Shown: one piece after another, positions 24,191 through 31,213 of the stretch
Position numbering within the stretch: position 1 is the first letter of the stretch
Layout of the letters: each line of letters begins with the position of its first letter
Assembly (NCBI RefSeq): GCF_015356865.1
Contig: NZ_JAAFZA010000107.1
Span: 1 to 34,197, forward strand
DNA length: 34,197 nucleotides
From: Catenulispora pinisilvae
GTDB taxonomy: Bacteria; Actinomycetota; Actinomycetes; Streptomycetales; Catenulisporaceae
Reading direction: 5' to 3'
The notes under the pieces: model-generated
What the model was told of the DNA's origin: nothing
Seen by the model: only the letters and a program-made list of their open reading frames with translations
Database searches by the model: none
Made by a program: the position numbers and the translations under genes

Positions 24191-25432
24191 ATGACCGCCC
24201 CGATCGGACGCCGGTCCCTGCTTCGCGCCGCCGGTATCGGCGGCGTGGCGGCCGCCGCGACCACCGCCGGCACCGGCCTGGCGCTGACCCGCGACCCGGC
24301 CTCGGCCGCCGCCACCGCCGAAGCCGCCACCGCCGCCGCGCCCTCGTTCCACGGCCCGCACCAGGCCGCGGTCCTCCGGTCCGCCGCGCCGGCCACGATC
24401 ATGCTGGCGCTCGACGTCACCGCGACCGACAAGGCCGGGCTCACCGAGCTGTTCGGCACCATCAGCGCCCGCGCCGCGTTCCTCACCTCCGGCGGCCTGC
24501 CGGACCAGGCGGGCGTCAGCGGGCCGCCGACCGATTCCGGCACGCTGGGCCCCGAGGTCGTCGCCGACAACCTCACGGTGACCCTCGGCGTCGGCTCCTC
24601 GTTGTTCGACGACCGCTTCGGGCTGGCCGCGCGCAAGCCCGACGGGCTGTTCCCGATGCCGGTCTTCCCGAACGACGACCTCGACCAGGCGCAGTGCCAC
24701 GGCGATCTGAGCCTCCAGCTCTCCGCCGACCACGGCGACGCCGTGCTGCACGCGCTGCGCGACATCATGCGCGGTGTCCGCGGCGCCGCGCAGATCCGGT
24801 GGCGGATCGACGGCTCCGTCAGCCCGCCCCGGCCCTCGGGGACGCCGCGCAACCACTTCGGGTTCATGGACGGCACCGCCAACCCGGACGTCACCGATCC
24901 GGCGCAGATGAGCCGGCTGGTGTGGGTGGACCCGGCGAAGAACCCGGCGTGGACGACCGGCGGCAGCTACCTGAGTGTGCGGCTGATCAGGATGCTGACC
25001 GAGTTCTGGGACCGGGTCTCGCTCGGGGAGCAGGAGAACATGTTCGGCCGGCGGCGCGGCAGCGGGGCCCCGCTGTCCGGGCACGTCGAGACCGACGCGC
25101 CGAACTACTCCAACGACGCCACCGGTGAGACGATCCCGCTGACCAGTCACATCCGGCTGGCCAATCCGCGCTCCGCGGCGACCGACAGTTCGCGAATCCT
25201 GCGGCGCGGCCACAACTACGACCGCGGCGTCGATCCGAACGGCAACCTCGACATGGGCCTGATCTTCACGTGCTACCAGCAGGACGTCCACCGGCAGTTC
25301 GAGACGGTGCAGAACCGGCTGAGCGGGGAGCCGCTGGACGACTACATCTCGCCGTTCGGCGGCGGGTACTTCCTGGTGCTTCCCGGCGTTTCGTCGGGTT
25401 CGGACTTCTTCGGGTCGGCATTGTTGGCCTGA
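24191..25432 (+). CDS. efeB: EfeB, Tat-exported dye-decolorizing heme peroxidase
   Basis: 413 residues; GGGAG lies 7 nt before the ATG. A twin-arginine signal (GRRSLLRAAGIGGVAAA, Arg 7-Arg 8) directs folded export. DyP signatures: the HFGFMDGTANP motif (222-232, catalytic Asp 227), TSHIRLANPR (proximal heme ligand His 320) and RILRRGHNYDRG (distal Arg 338). EfeB oxidises ferrous iron or acts on heme at the cell surface and works with EfeO. The protein has a normal length with all key residues. The downstream gap before the phosphoesterase gene is 114 nt and has its own ribosome-binding site at the far end. Confidence 0.93.
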   Translation: MTAPIGRRSLLRAAGIGGVAAAATTAGTGLALTRDPASAAATAEAATAAAPSFHGPHQAAVLRSAAPATIMLALDVTATDKAGLTELFGTISARAAFLTSGGLPDQAGVSGPPTDSGTLGPEVVADNLTVTLGVGSSLFDDRFGLAARKPDGLFPMPVFPNDDLDQAQCHGDLSLQLSADHGDAVLHALRDIMRGVRGAAQIRWRIDGSVSPPRPSGTPRNHFGFMDGTANPDVTDPAQMSRLVWVDPAKNPAWTTGGSYLSVRLIRMLTEFWDRVSLGEQENMFGRRRGSGAPLSGHVETDAPNYSNDATGETIPLTSHIRLANPRSAATDSSRILRRGHNYDRGVDPNGNLDMGLIFTCYQQDVHRQFETVQNRLSGEPLDDYISPFGGGYFLVLPGVSSGSDFFGSALLA

Positions 25433-25458
25433 CCGTCGGCGGCACAGAGCCTCAGAAT

Positions 25459-25468
25459 TCTCATGAGA
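25459..25468. promoter_or_regulatory. Palindrome upstream of the phosphoesterase gene
   Basis: TCTCATGAGA is a perfect 10-bp palindrome set in a near-palindromic AT-richer context (GAAT...ATTC). A single GTTCACT (25479-25485) nearby recalls one unit of a Streptomyces PHO box, but no second unit is seen. Both lie 60-90 nt upstream of the gene start. Confidence 0.3.
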
Positions 25469-25546
25469 TTCCCGGCGCGTTCACTGCGGTTGTCGAGACT
25501 GACCCCCGATACACAGGCAAGACCGCCTCTGGAGAGAGAAGATCCG

Positions 25547-27184
25547 ATGTCGCAGAGCAAGAAACGACTGATCCACCGGAAGTGGGTCCTGCCCACGGCC
25601 GCCGCCGCGGTGATCGGTCTTGTCGCCACCCCGAGCGCGTTCGCGTCCGGGTACGACTGGCACCACGGCCACGACGGCAACGGGGACAGCCGCACCACCA
25701 CCCCGATCAAGCACGTGGTCGTCCTCTTCGACGAGAACGTCTCCTACGACCACTACTTCGGCACCTACCCGAAGGCCGCGAACAACGGCGACGGCACGCC
25801 GTTCACCGCGAAGTGGGACACGCCGAAGTCGAACGGCCTGACGCCCTCGCTGCTGACGGCGAACCCGAACCAGTACAACCCGCAGCGGCTCTCCTCGAGC
25901 CAGGCGCTGACCTGCGACCAGAACCACGGCTACACGGCCGAGCAGAACGCCTCGGACGGCGGCAAGAACGACAAGTACGTCCAGAACACCACCGTGGCCA
26001 CCTGCACCGGCATGCCGGTCCTGTACGGCGCGCCCGGCCTGGGGATGGACTACTACGACGGCAACACCGTCACCGGCCTGTGGAACTACGCTCAGAACTA
26101 CGCGATGAGCGACAACTCCTACAGCGACGTGTTCGGCCCGTCCACCCCCGGCGCGCTCAACCTGATCTCCGGCCAGACCTACGGCGCCACCGCGGTGAAC
26201 TCCACCACCGGCCAGCCGGTCTCGGCCTCCTTCATCGGCAGCCCGAACGCCTCCGGCGTCGGCACCCTGTACACCGACGCCGACCCGGCCTACGACGACT
26301 GCTCGGACAACGGCCACGCGTCCACCTCGCCGCTGGCCGCCCTGTCCGGCACCAACGTCGGCGACCTGCTGAACAAGAAGAACGTGACCTGGGGCTGGTT
26401 CCAGGGCGGCTTCGCCCCCACCACCACCGCCGCCAAGTCGGCCAACGGCTACGCCCAGTGCGGCGCCGCCCACAGCAACGTCGGCGGCAACTCCTCCGCC
26501 GACTACTCGGCGCACCACGACCCCTTCGAGTACTTCAAGTCGACGGCCAACCCGCACCACCTGCCGCCGTCGAAGACCTCGATGATCGGCAAGACCGACC
26601 AGGCCAACCACCAGTACGACCTGTCGGCGTTCAGCACCGCCCTGAACACCGGCCACCTCCCGGCCGTCAGCTTCCTCAAGGCGGCCGAGTACCAGGACGG
26701 CCACGCCGGCTACTCCGACCCGCTGGACGAGCAGAACTTCATCGCCACCGAGATCAACGCCATCCAGAAGTCCCCGGACTGGAAGGACACGGCGGTCATC
26801 GTCGCCTACGACGACTCCGACGGCTGGTACGACCACCAGTCCGGCCAGATCGTCAGCGGCTCCAACACCTCGCTGGACGGCTCCCCCGCCTGCACCGCGG
26901 CCGCGCCGGCCAAGGGCCAGGCGGACCGCTGCGGCGTGGGCCCGCGCCAGCCCTTCCTGGTGATCTCGCCCTACAGCAAGCAGAACTACATCAGCCACAA
27001 CCAGATCTCGCAGTCCTCGATCCTGCAGTTCGTCGAGAACAACTGGAACCTGGGCCGCGTCGGCAACGGCTCGTTCGACGCCAACGCCGGCTCGATCCGC
27101 AACATGTTCGACTTCAGCTTCCCGGACGTCTGGAACAAGATCATCCTGAACCCGAAGACGGGCGCCGTCACCTCGCGGTGGTAG
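25547..27184 (+). CDS. Secreted phosphoesterase (acid phosphatase / phospholipase C superfamily)
   Basis: 545 residues from the ATG at 25547, with GGAGAGAGAAG upstream. A Sec signal (KKRLIHRKWVLPTAAAAVIGLVATPSAFA, likely cut near 33-34) precedes IKHVVVLFDENVSYDHYFGTYP (Glu 63, Asn 64, His 69), the metal/nucleophile region of the PF04185 family. YAMSDNSYSDVFGPSTPG and the late metal site VAYDDSDGWYDHQSG also fit. The C-terminal part has VGPRQPFLVISPYSKQNYISH. Such enzymes release phosphate from phosphomonoesters or phospholipids outside the cell. The substrate cannot be read from sequence. There is no Tat motif, unlike classical actinobacterial phospholipases C. Confidence 0.88.
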   Translation: MSQSKKRLIHRKWVLPTAAAAVIGLVATPSAFASGYDWHHGHDGNGDSRTTTPIKHVVVLFDENVSYDHYFGTYPKAANNGDGTPFTAKWDTPKSNGLTPSLLTANPNQYNPQRLSSSQALTCDQNHGYTAEQNASDGGKNDKYVQNTTVATCTGMPVLYGAPGLGMDYYDGNTVTGLWNYAQNYAMSDNSYSDVFGPSTPGALNLISGQTYGATAVNSTTGQPVSASFIGSPNASGVGTLYTDADPAYDDCSDNGHASTSPLAALSGTNVGDLLNKKNVTWGWFQGGFAPTTTAAKSANGYAQCGAAHSNVGGNSSADYSAHHDPFEYFKSTANPHHLPPSKTSMIGKTDQANHQYDLSAFSTALNTGHLPAVSFLKAAEYQDGHAGYSDPLDEQNFIATEINAIQKSPDWKDTAVIVAYDDSDGWYDHQSGQIVSGSNTSLDGSPACTAAAPAKGQADRCGVGPRQPFLVISPYSKQNYISHNQISQSSILQFVENNWNLGRVGNGSFDANAGSIRNMFDFSFPDVWNKIILNPKTGAVTSRW

Positions 27185-27214
27185 TCGGTCGGTAGGAAGC
27201 GGCGCTCAGCGCCT

Positions 27215-27290
27215 GGAGCCATCGGCGGTCGGATCCTCGGAGAGTCGAGGGGACGGCGCCGGTGGCTCCTGTTGTCTCGGCGAGCCGAGA
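27215..27290 (+). terminator. Compound hairpin terminator between convergent genes
   Basis: GGAGCCATCGGCG (27215-27227) pairs with CGCCGGTGGCTCC (27257-27269) with one wobble; the loop holds a second stem, CCTCG-N6-CGAGG (27235-27250). A separate stem TCTCGG-cgag-CCGAGA lies at 27275-27290. Together they can stop transcription from both the phosphoesterase and the convergent LysR gene. Confidence 0.65.
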
Positions 27291-27312
27291 ACCCCCCGTG
27301 GAACCATCCGTC

Positions 27313-28221
27313 CTACTCAGCCAGCACACCGGCTTCCTCCCGCAAAGCAAGCGCCACCGCGTCCACCGAAGCCCGGCCGGCCCCGGGCAGCCGGACGAGG
27401 CTGACCCGCCGCCGTTCCTCGGGCACCCCGTCGATCCCCACCAACCGCACCCCCGGCGGAACCGCGGCCAGCATCGTCGACGGCACGGTGGTGATCCCCA
27501 ACCCGGCCGCGACCAGATGCAGTTTGGTCAGCCAGTCGCGGCTGGCGTGCTGGACTCGCGGTCGGCCCGGGAATCCCGGCCAGACGCCCAGTAAGGGCTC
27601 GTCGATGCCGGCCGGGCTGGCGATCCACGTCTCGTCCGCCAGTTGCTCCGTGGTGACGCTCGCGGTGTTCGCGAACCGTCCGGCGGCCGGTACCGCCAGG
27701 GCCAAGCGATCCTCCAGCAGCGGCTCCACGTGCAGCGGCGGATCGTCCATGTCCGGCGACCGGTGCGGCGGACGCGACGACAGCACCGCGAGGTCCAGCG
27801 CCCCGGTCCGCAGCGCCCGTACCAATGACGGAGTGGTGCCCTCCCGCGTGCTGACCTGGATGTGCGGCCGCTGCCGACGAAGCGCCGCGAGCGCCCTCGC
27901 GACCATGACCGGCCCGGCGGCAGGGAAGAACCCGAGCCGCACGCGTCCGCTGTCATCCTGCGCCCCGCGCAGCTCCCGGTCCGCGGCCTCCAGCGCCTCC
28001 AACGCCGTGACGGCGTGCCGCAGCAGCGCCTGCCCCGCGCTGGTCAGCCGCACGCCTCCGGGATAGCGATCGAACAGCCGGGCCCCGGTCGCCTGTTCCA
28101 GGGTGGCCACCTGCCGGGAGACGGCCGACTGCGTGTAGCCCAGCGCCTCGGCCGCGGCGGTGAAGGTGCCGCGCTCGGCCACCTCACGCAGGACCCGCAG
28201 CCCGACCAGCGTCATGTCCAT
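27313..28221 (-). CDS. LysR-family transcriptional regulator (divergent from a tautomerase)
   Basis: 302 residues. The helix-turn-helix is at 1-60 (MTLVGLRVLREVAERGTFTA, LGYTQSAVSRQVATLEQATG, LFDRYPGGVRLTSAG). The effector domain is at about 88-290 (VRLGFFPAAGPVMVARALAA; LDLAVLSSRPP; HLVAAGLGITTVPSTM). It resembles regulators of small oxidoreductase or tautomerase genes. The ATG at 28221 lacks a ribosome-binding site, but TATGCT lies 8 nt upstream on the coding strand, suggesting a leaderless transcript. Two palindromes in the divergent gap are likely binding sites. Confidence 0.9.
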   Translation of the reverse strand: MDMTLVGLRVLREVAERGTFTAAAEALGYTQSAVSRQVATLEQATGARLFDRYPGGVRLTSAGQALLRHAVTALEALEAADRELRGAQDDSGRVRLGFFPAAGPVMVARALAALRRQRPHIQVSTREGTTPSLVRALRTGALDLAVLSSRPPHRSPDMDDPPLHVEPLLEDRLALAVPAAGRFANTASVTTEQLADETWIASPAGIDEPLLGVWPGFPGRPRVQHASRDWLTKLHLVAAGLGITTVPSTMLAAVPPGVRLVGIDGVPEERRRVSLVRLPGAGRASVDAVALALREEAGVLAE

Positions 28222-28230
28222 GAGGAGACA

Positions 28231-28269
28231 GCATATCCAGTATGCCGGGCATTCGTTGGCGGAATGCCC
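28231..28269. promoter_or_regulatory. Two LysR-operator-like palindromes
   Basis: GCATA-tccag-TATGC (28231-28245) overlaps the putative LysR -10 box. GGGCATTC-gttggcg-GAATGCCC (28247-28269) has perfect 8-bp arms and includes a T-N11-A motif (T 28252 to A 28264). They lie side by side in the 130-nt gap between the divergent LysR and tautomerase genes, as for a LysR recognition and activation site. Confidence 0.55.
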
Positions 28270-28351
28270 GCGCGGTCTCTAGCGTCGAGAGCATGAACGC
28301 GTAGCGCCTGGCGCTCGCGCAGCTATTGCTCAGCACCAGAAAGGCAGAACC

Positions 28352-28774
28352 ATGCCCCTGATCAACATCTACCTCCGCCAGGGCACCACCCCCGAGCACC
28401 GCCGCCTCGTCTCCGAGGCCCTCCACAAGTCCATGGTCGAGGTGCTGAAAATCCCCCAGGACGACCAGTTCCACGTCTTCCACGAAGTCCCCGCTGAAAA
28501 CTTCGTCATCCAGCCGGTCGCCTTCGGCATCCGCCGCGGTGAGCGCACCATGTTCATCCAGTTCGCCTTCAACCAGCGCACGCCGGAGGAGAAGAACGAG
28601 CTTTTCCGAGCAGTCGTCGCCAACCTCCGGTTGTACGCCGACGTCCCCGAGGAGGATTTCCTGCTGGTGATCCAGGAGACCGCCCGCGAGAACTGGTGGG
28701 CGGCCGGCCGCGTCGTCAATCCCGAGACGGGCTACGACGAACGCATGACGGCCGTCGCGCAAGACGTCGCCTAA
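28352..28774 (+). CDS. Tautomerase-superfamily protein, malonate-semialdehyde-decarboxylase-like
   Basis: 140 residues; GAAAGG lies upstream of the ATG. The N-terminal PLINIYLRQG places Pro 2 (Pro 1 after Met removal) as the catalytic base of the tautomerase superfamily. The length, a duplicated beta-alpha-beta fold (IPQDDQFHVFHEVPAENFVI ... VPEEDFLLVIQETARENWWA) and Arg 76 (NQRTPEEK) resemble the MSAD-like group rather than the 62-residue 4-oxalocrotonate tautomerases. The reaction is uncertain: keto-enol tautomerisation or hydration/decarboxylation of a 3-oxo acid. The divergent LysR gene probably controls it. Confidence 0.85.
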   Translation: MPLINIYLRQGTTPEHRRLVSEALHKSMVEVLKIPQDDQFHVFHEVPAENFVIQPVAFGIRRGERTMFIQFAFNQRTPEEKNELFRAVVANLRLYADVPEEDFLLVIQETARENWWAAGRVVNPETGYDERMTAVAQDVA

Positions 28775-28830
28775 GGGCTCGCACTGGCCGAGAGCCGAGA
28801 AGCTGCTCTACAGCACGCGAGAACGAACCC

Positions 28831-29544
28831 TCAGAAGCGTCGACCACCGTCCAAGGACAGATCGATGCCGTTAGCCCAAGCGTTCTCCAGCAGGAACAGG
28901 CAAGCGTCGACCACATCGCCCATGGTGCCGAGCCGCCCGGTCAGCGAGGCGCTGCGGGCGCTGTCCACGACGGCCGCCGCCGCGTCAGCGTTCTCCGTCC
29001 AGAACGGGCTGTCCCCGATCATCCCGGGATGGAGCGCGTTGACCCGCACCGGGGCGAGTTCGTGGCTCATCATGCGCACGAGCCCGGTGACCGCGGCGTT
29101 CACCGCGGACACGGTGGTCGATCCGAAGTAGGGGTAGTCCTTGGCCACGCCGCCGAACAGCAGGATCGAGGCGTCCTGGGCCATCCGCGGGGCGAGCGCG
29201 CTGGCGACCGCGGTGTAGCCGACGACCTTGGTGACGGCCAGTTCGCCGGCCTTGGCCACGTCGTAGGCCGCCATCGTGTTGCGGTCCCGGACCACGCCGA
29301 CCAGCGCGAGCCGGTCGACCCGCTCGACCGTTGCCAGCCGGTCGACGATCTCGGCCGGGCTGGTCAGGTCCAGGGCCAGGCCGGTGACCGTGCCCGGCAC
29401 GTCTTTGGCCAGTTCGGCTGCCACGTCGGCAGCCCGTTCCGCGCTGCGCCCGGTGATCACGACGTCGGCGCCGCGCCGCGCGTATTCGGCCGCCAGTGCC
29501 TTACCGGTTCCCTGCGTGGCCCCGATGATCACGACCGACTGCAT
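28831..29544 (-). CDS. Atypical short-chain dehydrogenase/reductase lacking YxxxK
   Basis: 237 residues; start at the ATG at 29544, chosen because the Rossmann strand follows at once and GAAAGG lies upstream. Cofactor motif ATQGTGKALA (residues 9-18, TGxxxGxG-like) and ITGRSAER suggest NADP(H) binding; LDLTSP and VRVNALHPGMIGDSPFW are further SDR landmarks. Where active members have YxxxK the sequence reads VSAVN (145-149), so the catalytic Tyr and Lys are replaced by Val and Asn. It is either inactive as a classical reductase, with a binding or regulatory role, or uses another mechanism. It lies downstream of a TetR gene on the same strand and is convergent with the tautomerase gene. Confidence 0.85.
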   Translation of the reverse strand: MQSVVIIGATQGTGKALAAEYARRGADVVITGRSAERAADVAAELAKDVPGTVTGLALDLTSPAEIVDRLATVERVDRLALVGVVRDRNTMAAYDVAKAGELAVTKVVGYTAVASALAPRMAQDASILLFGGVAKDYPYFGSTTVSAVNAAVTGLVRMMSHELAPVRVNALHPGMIGDSPFWTENADAAAAVVDSARSASLTGRLGTMGDVVDACLFLLENAWANGIDLSLDGGRRF

Positions 29545-29659
29545 GCTCTTACGACCTTTCAAGTGATCCGCTATGCCGGGCGTCACTCCGCCGGGGTGTT
29601 CCATTCCATGGCCGAGGAATCTGTGAGGTGAAGAAGAACGTTCATACGTCCAGGCTGGC

Positions 29660-29701
29660 GTTGACAGTCTCTGCTGTCAACACCGACGTTGAATAATCAA
29701 C
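29660..29701. promoter_or_regulatory. Paired palindromes upstream of the SDR gene (TetR operator candidate)
   Basis: GTTGACAG-tctctg-CTGTCAAC (29660-29681) has perfect 8-bp arms, each holding a TTGACA hexamer. GTTGA-ataa-TCAAC (29688-29701) shares the half-site GTTGA. They lie between the TetR stop and the SDR start in an AT-richer patch, and are candidate sites for that TetR protein. Confidence 0.5.
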
Positions 29702-29708
29702 ACAGCCG

Positions 29709-30461
29709 TCAGGCTTTCCTCACTCCGCCGTCACCACACACCGCGCGCTCGAGAAAGTCCAGGTCACGGCGCATGGCGGCGATCGCGCCCGAGACGCCGG
29801 CCGGGCTGCGATCGGCGGTGTGCGCGCGGACCATCGCCAGCGCCAGCTCGGAGAGTTCGCTGCTCAGCGCCTCCACCGAGGGCCCCGAGGCCGGGTTGTA
29901 CCACCAGGCCAGCCAATTGATCATGCCCAGGATGGAGAACGCCGCGACCCGGCCGTCGCAGCGCCGGAACTCCCCGGATTCGCAGCCCTCGTCGATCACG
30001 CCGGAGACGGCCAGGAAGACCTCGTTGCGCACGGCGGCGAACTGGCCGTCCCGGTCGAGCAGTTCGATGAGGCTGCTGCGGATGAGCCGCGCGCGCAGCG
30101 GCGCGGCGGCGATCGGCGCGGCCAGCGCGCGGACCAGGCCGGCCAGCCGCTCCTCGGCACCGCCCCGGACCGCCGCGGCCCGGTCCAGCGCGCGGCGCGA
30201 GTCGTCCGCCAGCCCCTGCACCAGGCGGGTGAGGATCTCGTCCTTCCCGGTGAAGTAGTGGTAGAGCGCCGGACGGCTCGTTCCGAGGGCGGTCGCGATC
30301 TCCTGCATGCTGGTCGCGGCGAAGCCCCGGGTGGCGAACAGCCGCGCCGCCTCGTCCAGGATCTCCGCCTCCACCAGCGCGCGCCGCGGGCCGCGAGTCC
30401 GTCCGGCCCGGTCCGGGACGCGCTGCTCGTCGGCGTTCGGGGCCGTGGAATCTCCTCGCAT
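29709..30461 (-). CDS. TetR-family regulator
   Basis: 250 residues from the ATG at 30461; an in-frame TTG at 30479 is less likely. TACGCT lies 7 nt before the ATG and there is no Shine-Dalgarno sequence, consistent with a leaderless transcript. The helix-turn-helix is at about 30-77 (ALVEAEILDEAARLFATRGF, TSMQEIATALGTSRPALYHY, FTGKDEIL). The C-terminal domain (IRSSLIELLDRDGQFAAVRN; AAFSILGMINWLAWWYNP) resembles the TetR_C_17-like ligand domains of lipid or acyl-CoA responsive regulators. Its likely target is the SDR gene 164 nt downstream, with palindromes between them. Confidence 0.88.
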   Translation of the reverse strand: MRGDSTAPNADEQRVPDRAGRTRGPRRALVEAEILDEAARLFATRGFAATSMQEIATALGTSRPALYHYFTGKDEILTRLVQGLADDSRRALDRAAAVRGGAEERLAGLVRALAAPIAAAPLRARLIRSSLIELLDRDGQFAAVRNEVFLAVSGVIDEGCESGEFRRCDGRVAAFSILGMINWLAWWYNPASGPSVEALSSELSELALAMVRAHTADRSPAGVSGAIAAMRRDLDFLERAVCGDGGVRKA

Positions 30462-30513
30462 GGCTGACAGCGTAAACAAGCCGCGCGGGGACGGGACCGG
30501 GAGCAGCCCGGGA

Positions 30514-31098
30514 TCAGCCCGCCTTCGGGCCGCGGAGCCCGTCCAGCGCCGCTTGCAGCAGCGGCCGGACGCGGGCCGCGTCGCCGCGGATCGTGGCGAC
30601 CGCGTGGACGAGGTCGAGGACCTGCTCGATGTCGAGGTCGTCCCGGATGGCGTGCGCGGCCTGGGCCGCGGCGAGAAGCGGCGCCCCGGCCGCGACGACC
30701 CGGGCGCGGCTGCCCTCGAACAGCGGGTCGCCCCGGTCGGTGTGCTTGAGCAGTTCGGCGGCGAGGTGGCGCTTGCCGGCGAAGAAGGCGAACAGCTGCC
30801 GCAGCCAGGCTTGCAGCGCCTCGCCCGGCGGCTGGCCGTCGGCGGTCTCAGCAGCCTGACAGATGGCGTCCACCTCGTCGGCGTAGAGGGCCTGGAGCAG
30901 TTCGGGACGGCCGGGGTAGTTGCGGTACAGGGTGGCCATGCCGACGCCGGCCCGCCGGGCGATCTCCGCCATCGACACCTCGGCGTCCGGATCGGCGAAC
31001 GCCGCGCGGGCCACGGTGAGGATCTTGGCGCGGTTGCGTTCGGCGTCGGTGCGGCGCGCTGCCGGGGGCAGCGGTTTCGGGGTCGGTTCCGCAGTCAA
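30514..31098 (-). CDS. TetR-family regulator (SbtR-like C-terminus)
   Basis: 194 residues from a TTG at 31098 that overlaps an operator-like repeat. TAGGCT ends 6 nt upstream with TTCACC 16 nt before it, giving a good promoter and a leaderless start. The helix-turn-helix is at 20-66 (RNRAKILTVARAAFADPDAE, VSMAEIARRAGVGMATLYRN, YPGRPELLQALY). The C-terminal part (LQAWLRQLFAFFAGKRHLAA; LDIEQVLDLVHAVATIRGDA) fits the SbtR-like group often divergent from oxidoreductases. It is divergent from the aldo-keto reductase gene, with two near-identical operators between them. Confidence 0.88.
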   Translation of the reverse strand: MTAEPTPKPLPPAARRTDAERNRAKILTVARAAFADPDAEVSMAEIARRAGVGMATLYRNYPGRPELLQALYADEVDAICQAAETADGQPPGEALQAWLRQLFAFFAGKRHLAAELLKHTDRGDPLFEGSRARVVAAGAPLLAAAQAAHAIRDDLDIEQVLDLVHAVATIRGDAARVRPLLQAALDGLRGPKAG

Positions 31099-31151
31099 GT
31101 GGACAGCCTATCCGTTTCAGTCCTAGGGTGAAGTGGAAAGCCTATCCACTT
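31097..31151. promoter_or_regulatory. Two copies of a TetR operator (AAGTGGA-N7-TCCACTT)
   Basis: 31131-31151 reads AAGTGGA-aagccta-TCCACTT, a perfect 7-bp-arm palindrome. 31097-31117 is a variant, AAGTGGA-cagccta-TCCgtTT. They are 34 nt apart (about three turns), share the inner GCCTATCC, and one covers the TetR start codon and -10 box. This is the layout of an autorepressing TetR controlling the divergent reductase. Confidence 0.7.
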
Positions 31152-31213
31152 CGCTTCGATCCCAGCCTACCCGCCTGCCGGGGCCCTGCCCACGGCCGGC
31201 GAAAGGAGTCCTC

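Noticed and set aside
22861-24894. Minus-strand frame of over 600 codons opposite efeO-efeB
   Set aside because: It is low-complexity antisense; EfeO and EfeB on the plus strand have all family motifs.
25479-25500. PHO box upstream of the phosphoesterase gene
   Set aside because: Only one GTTCACT-like unit is visible; a functional box needs direct repeats.
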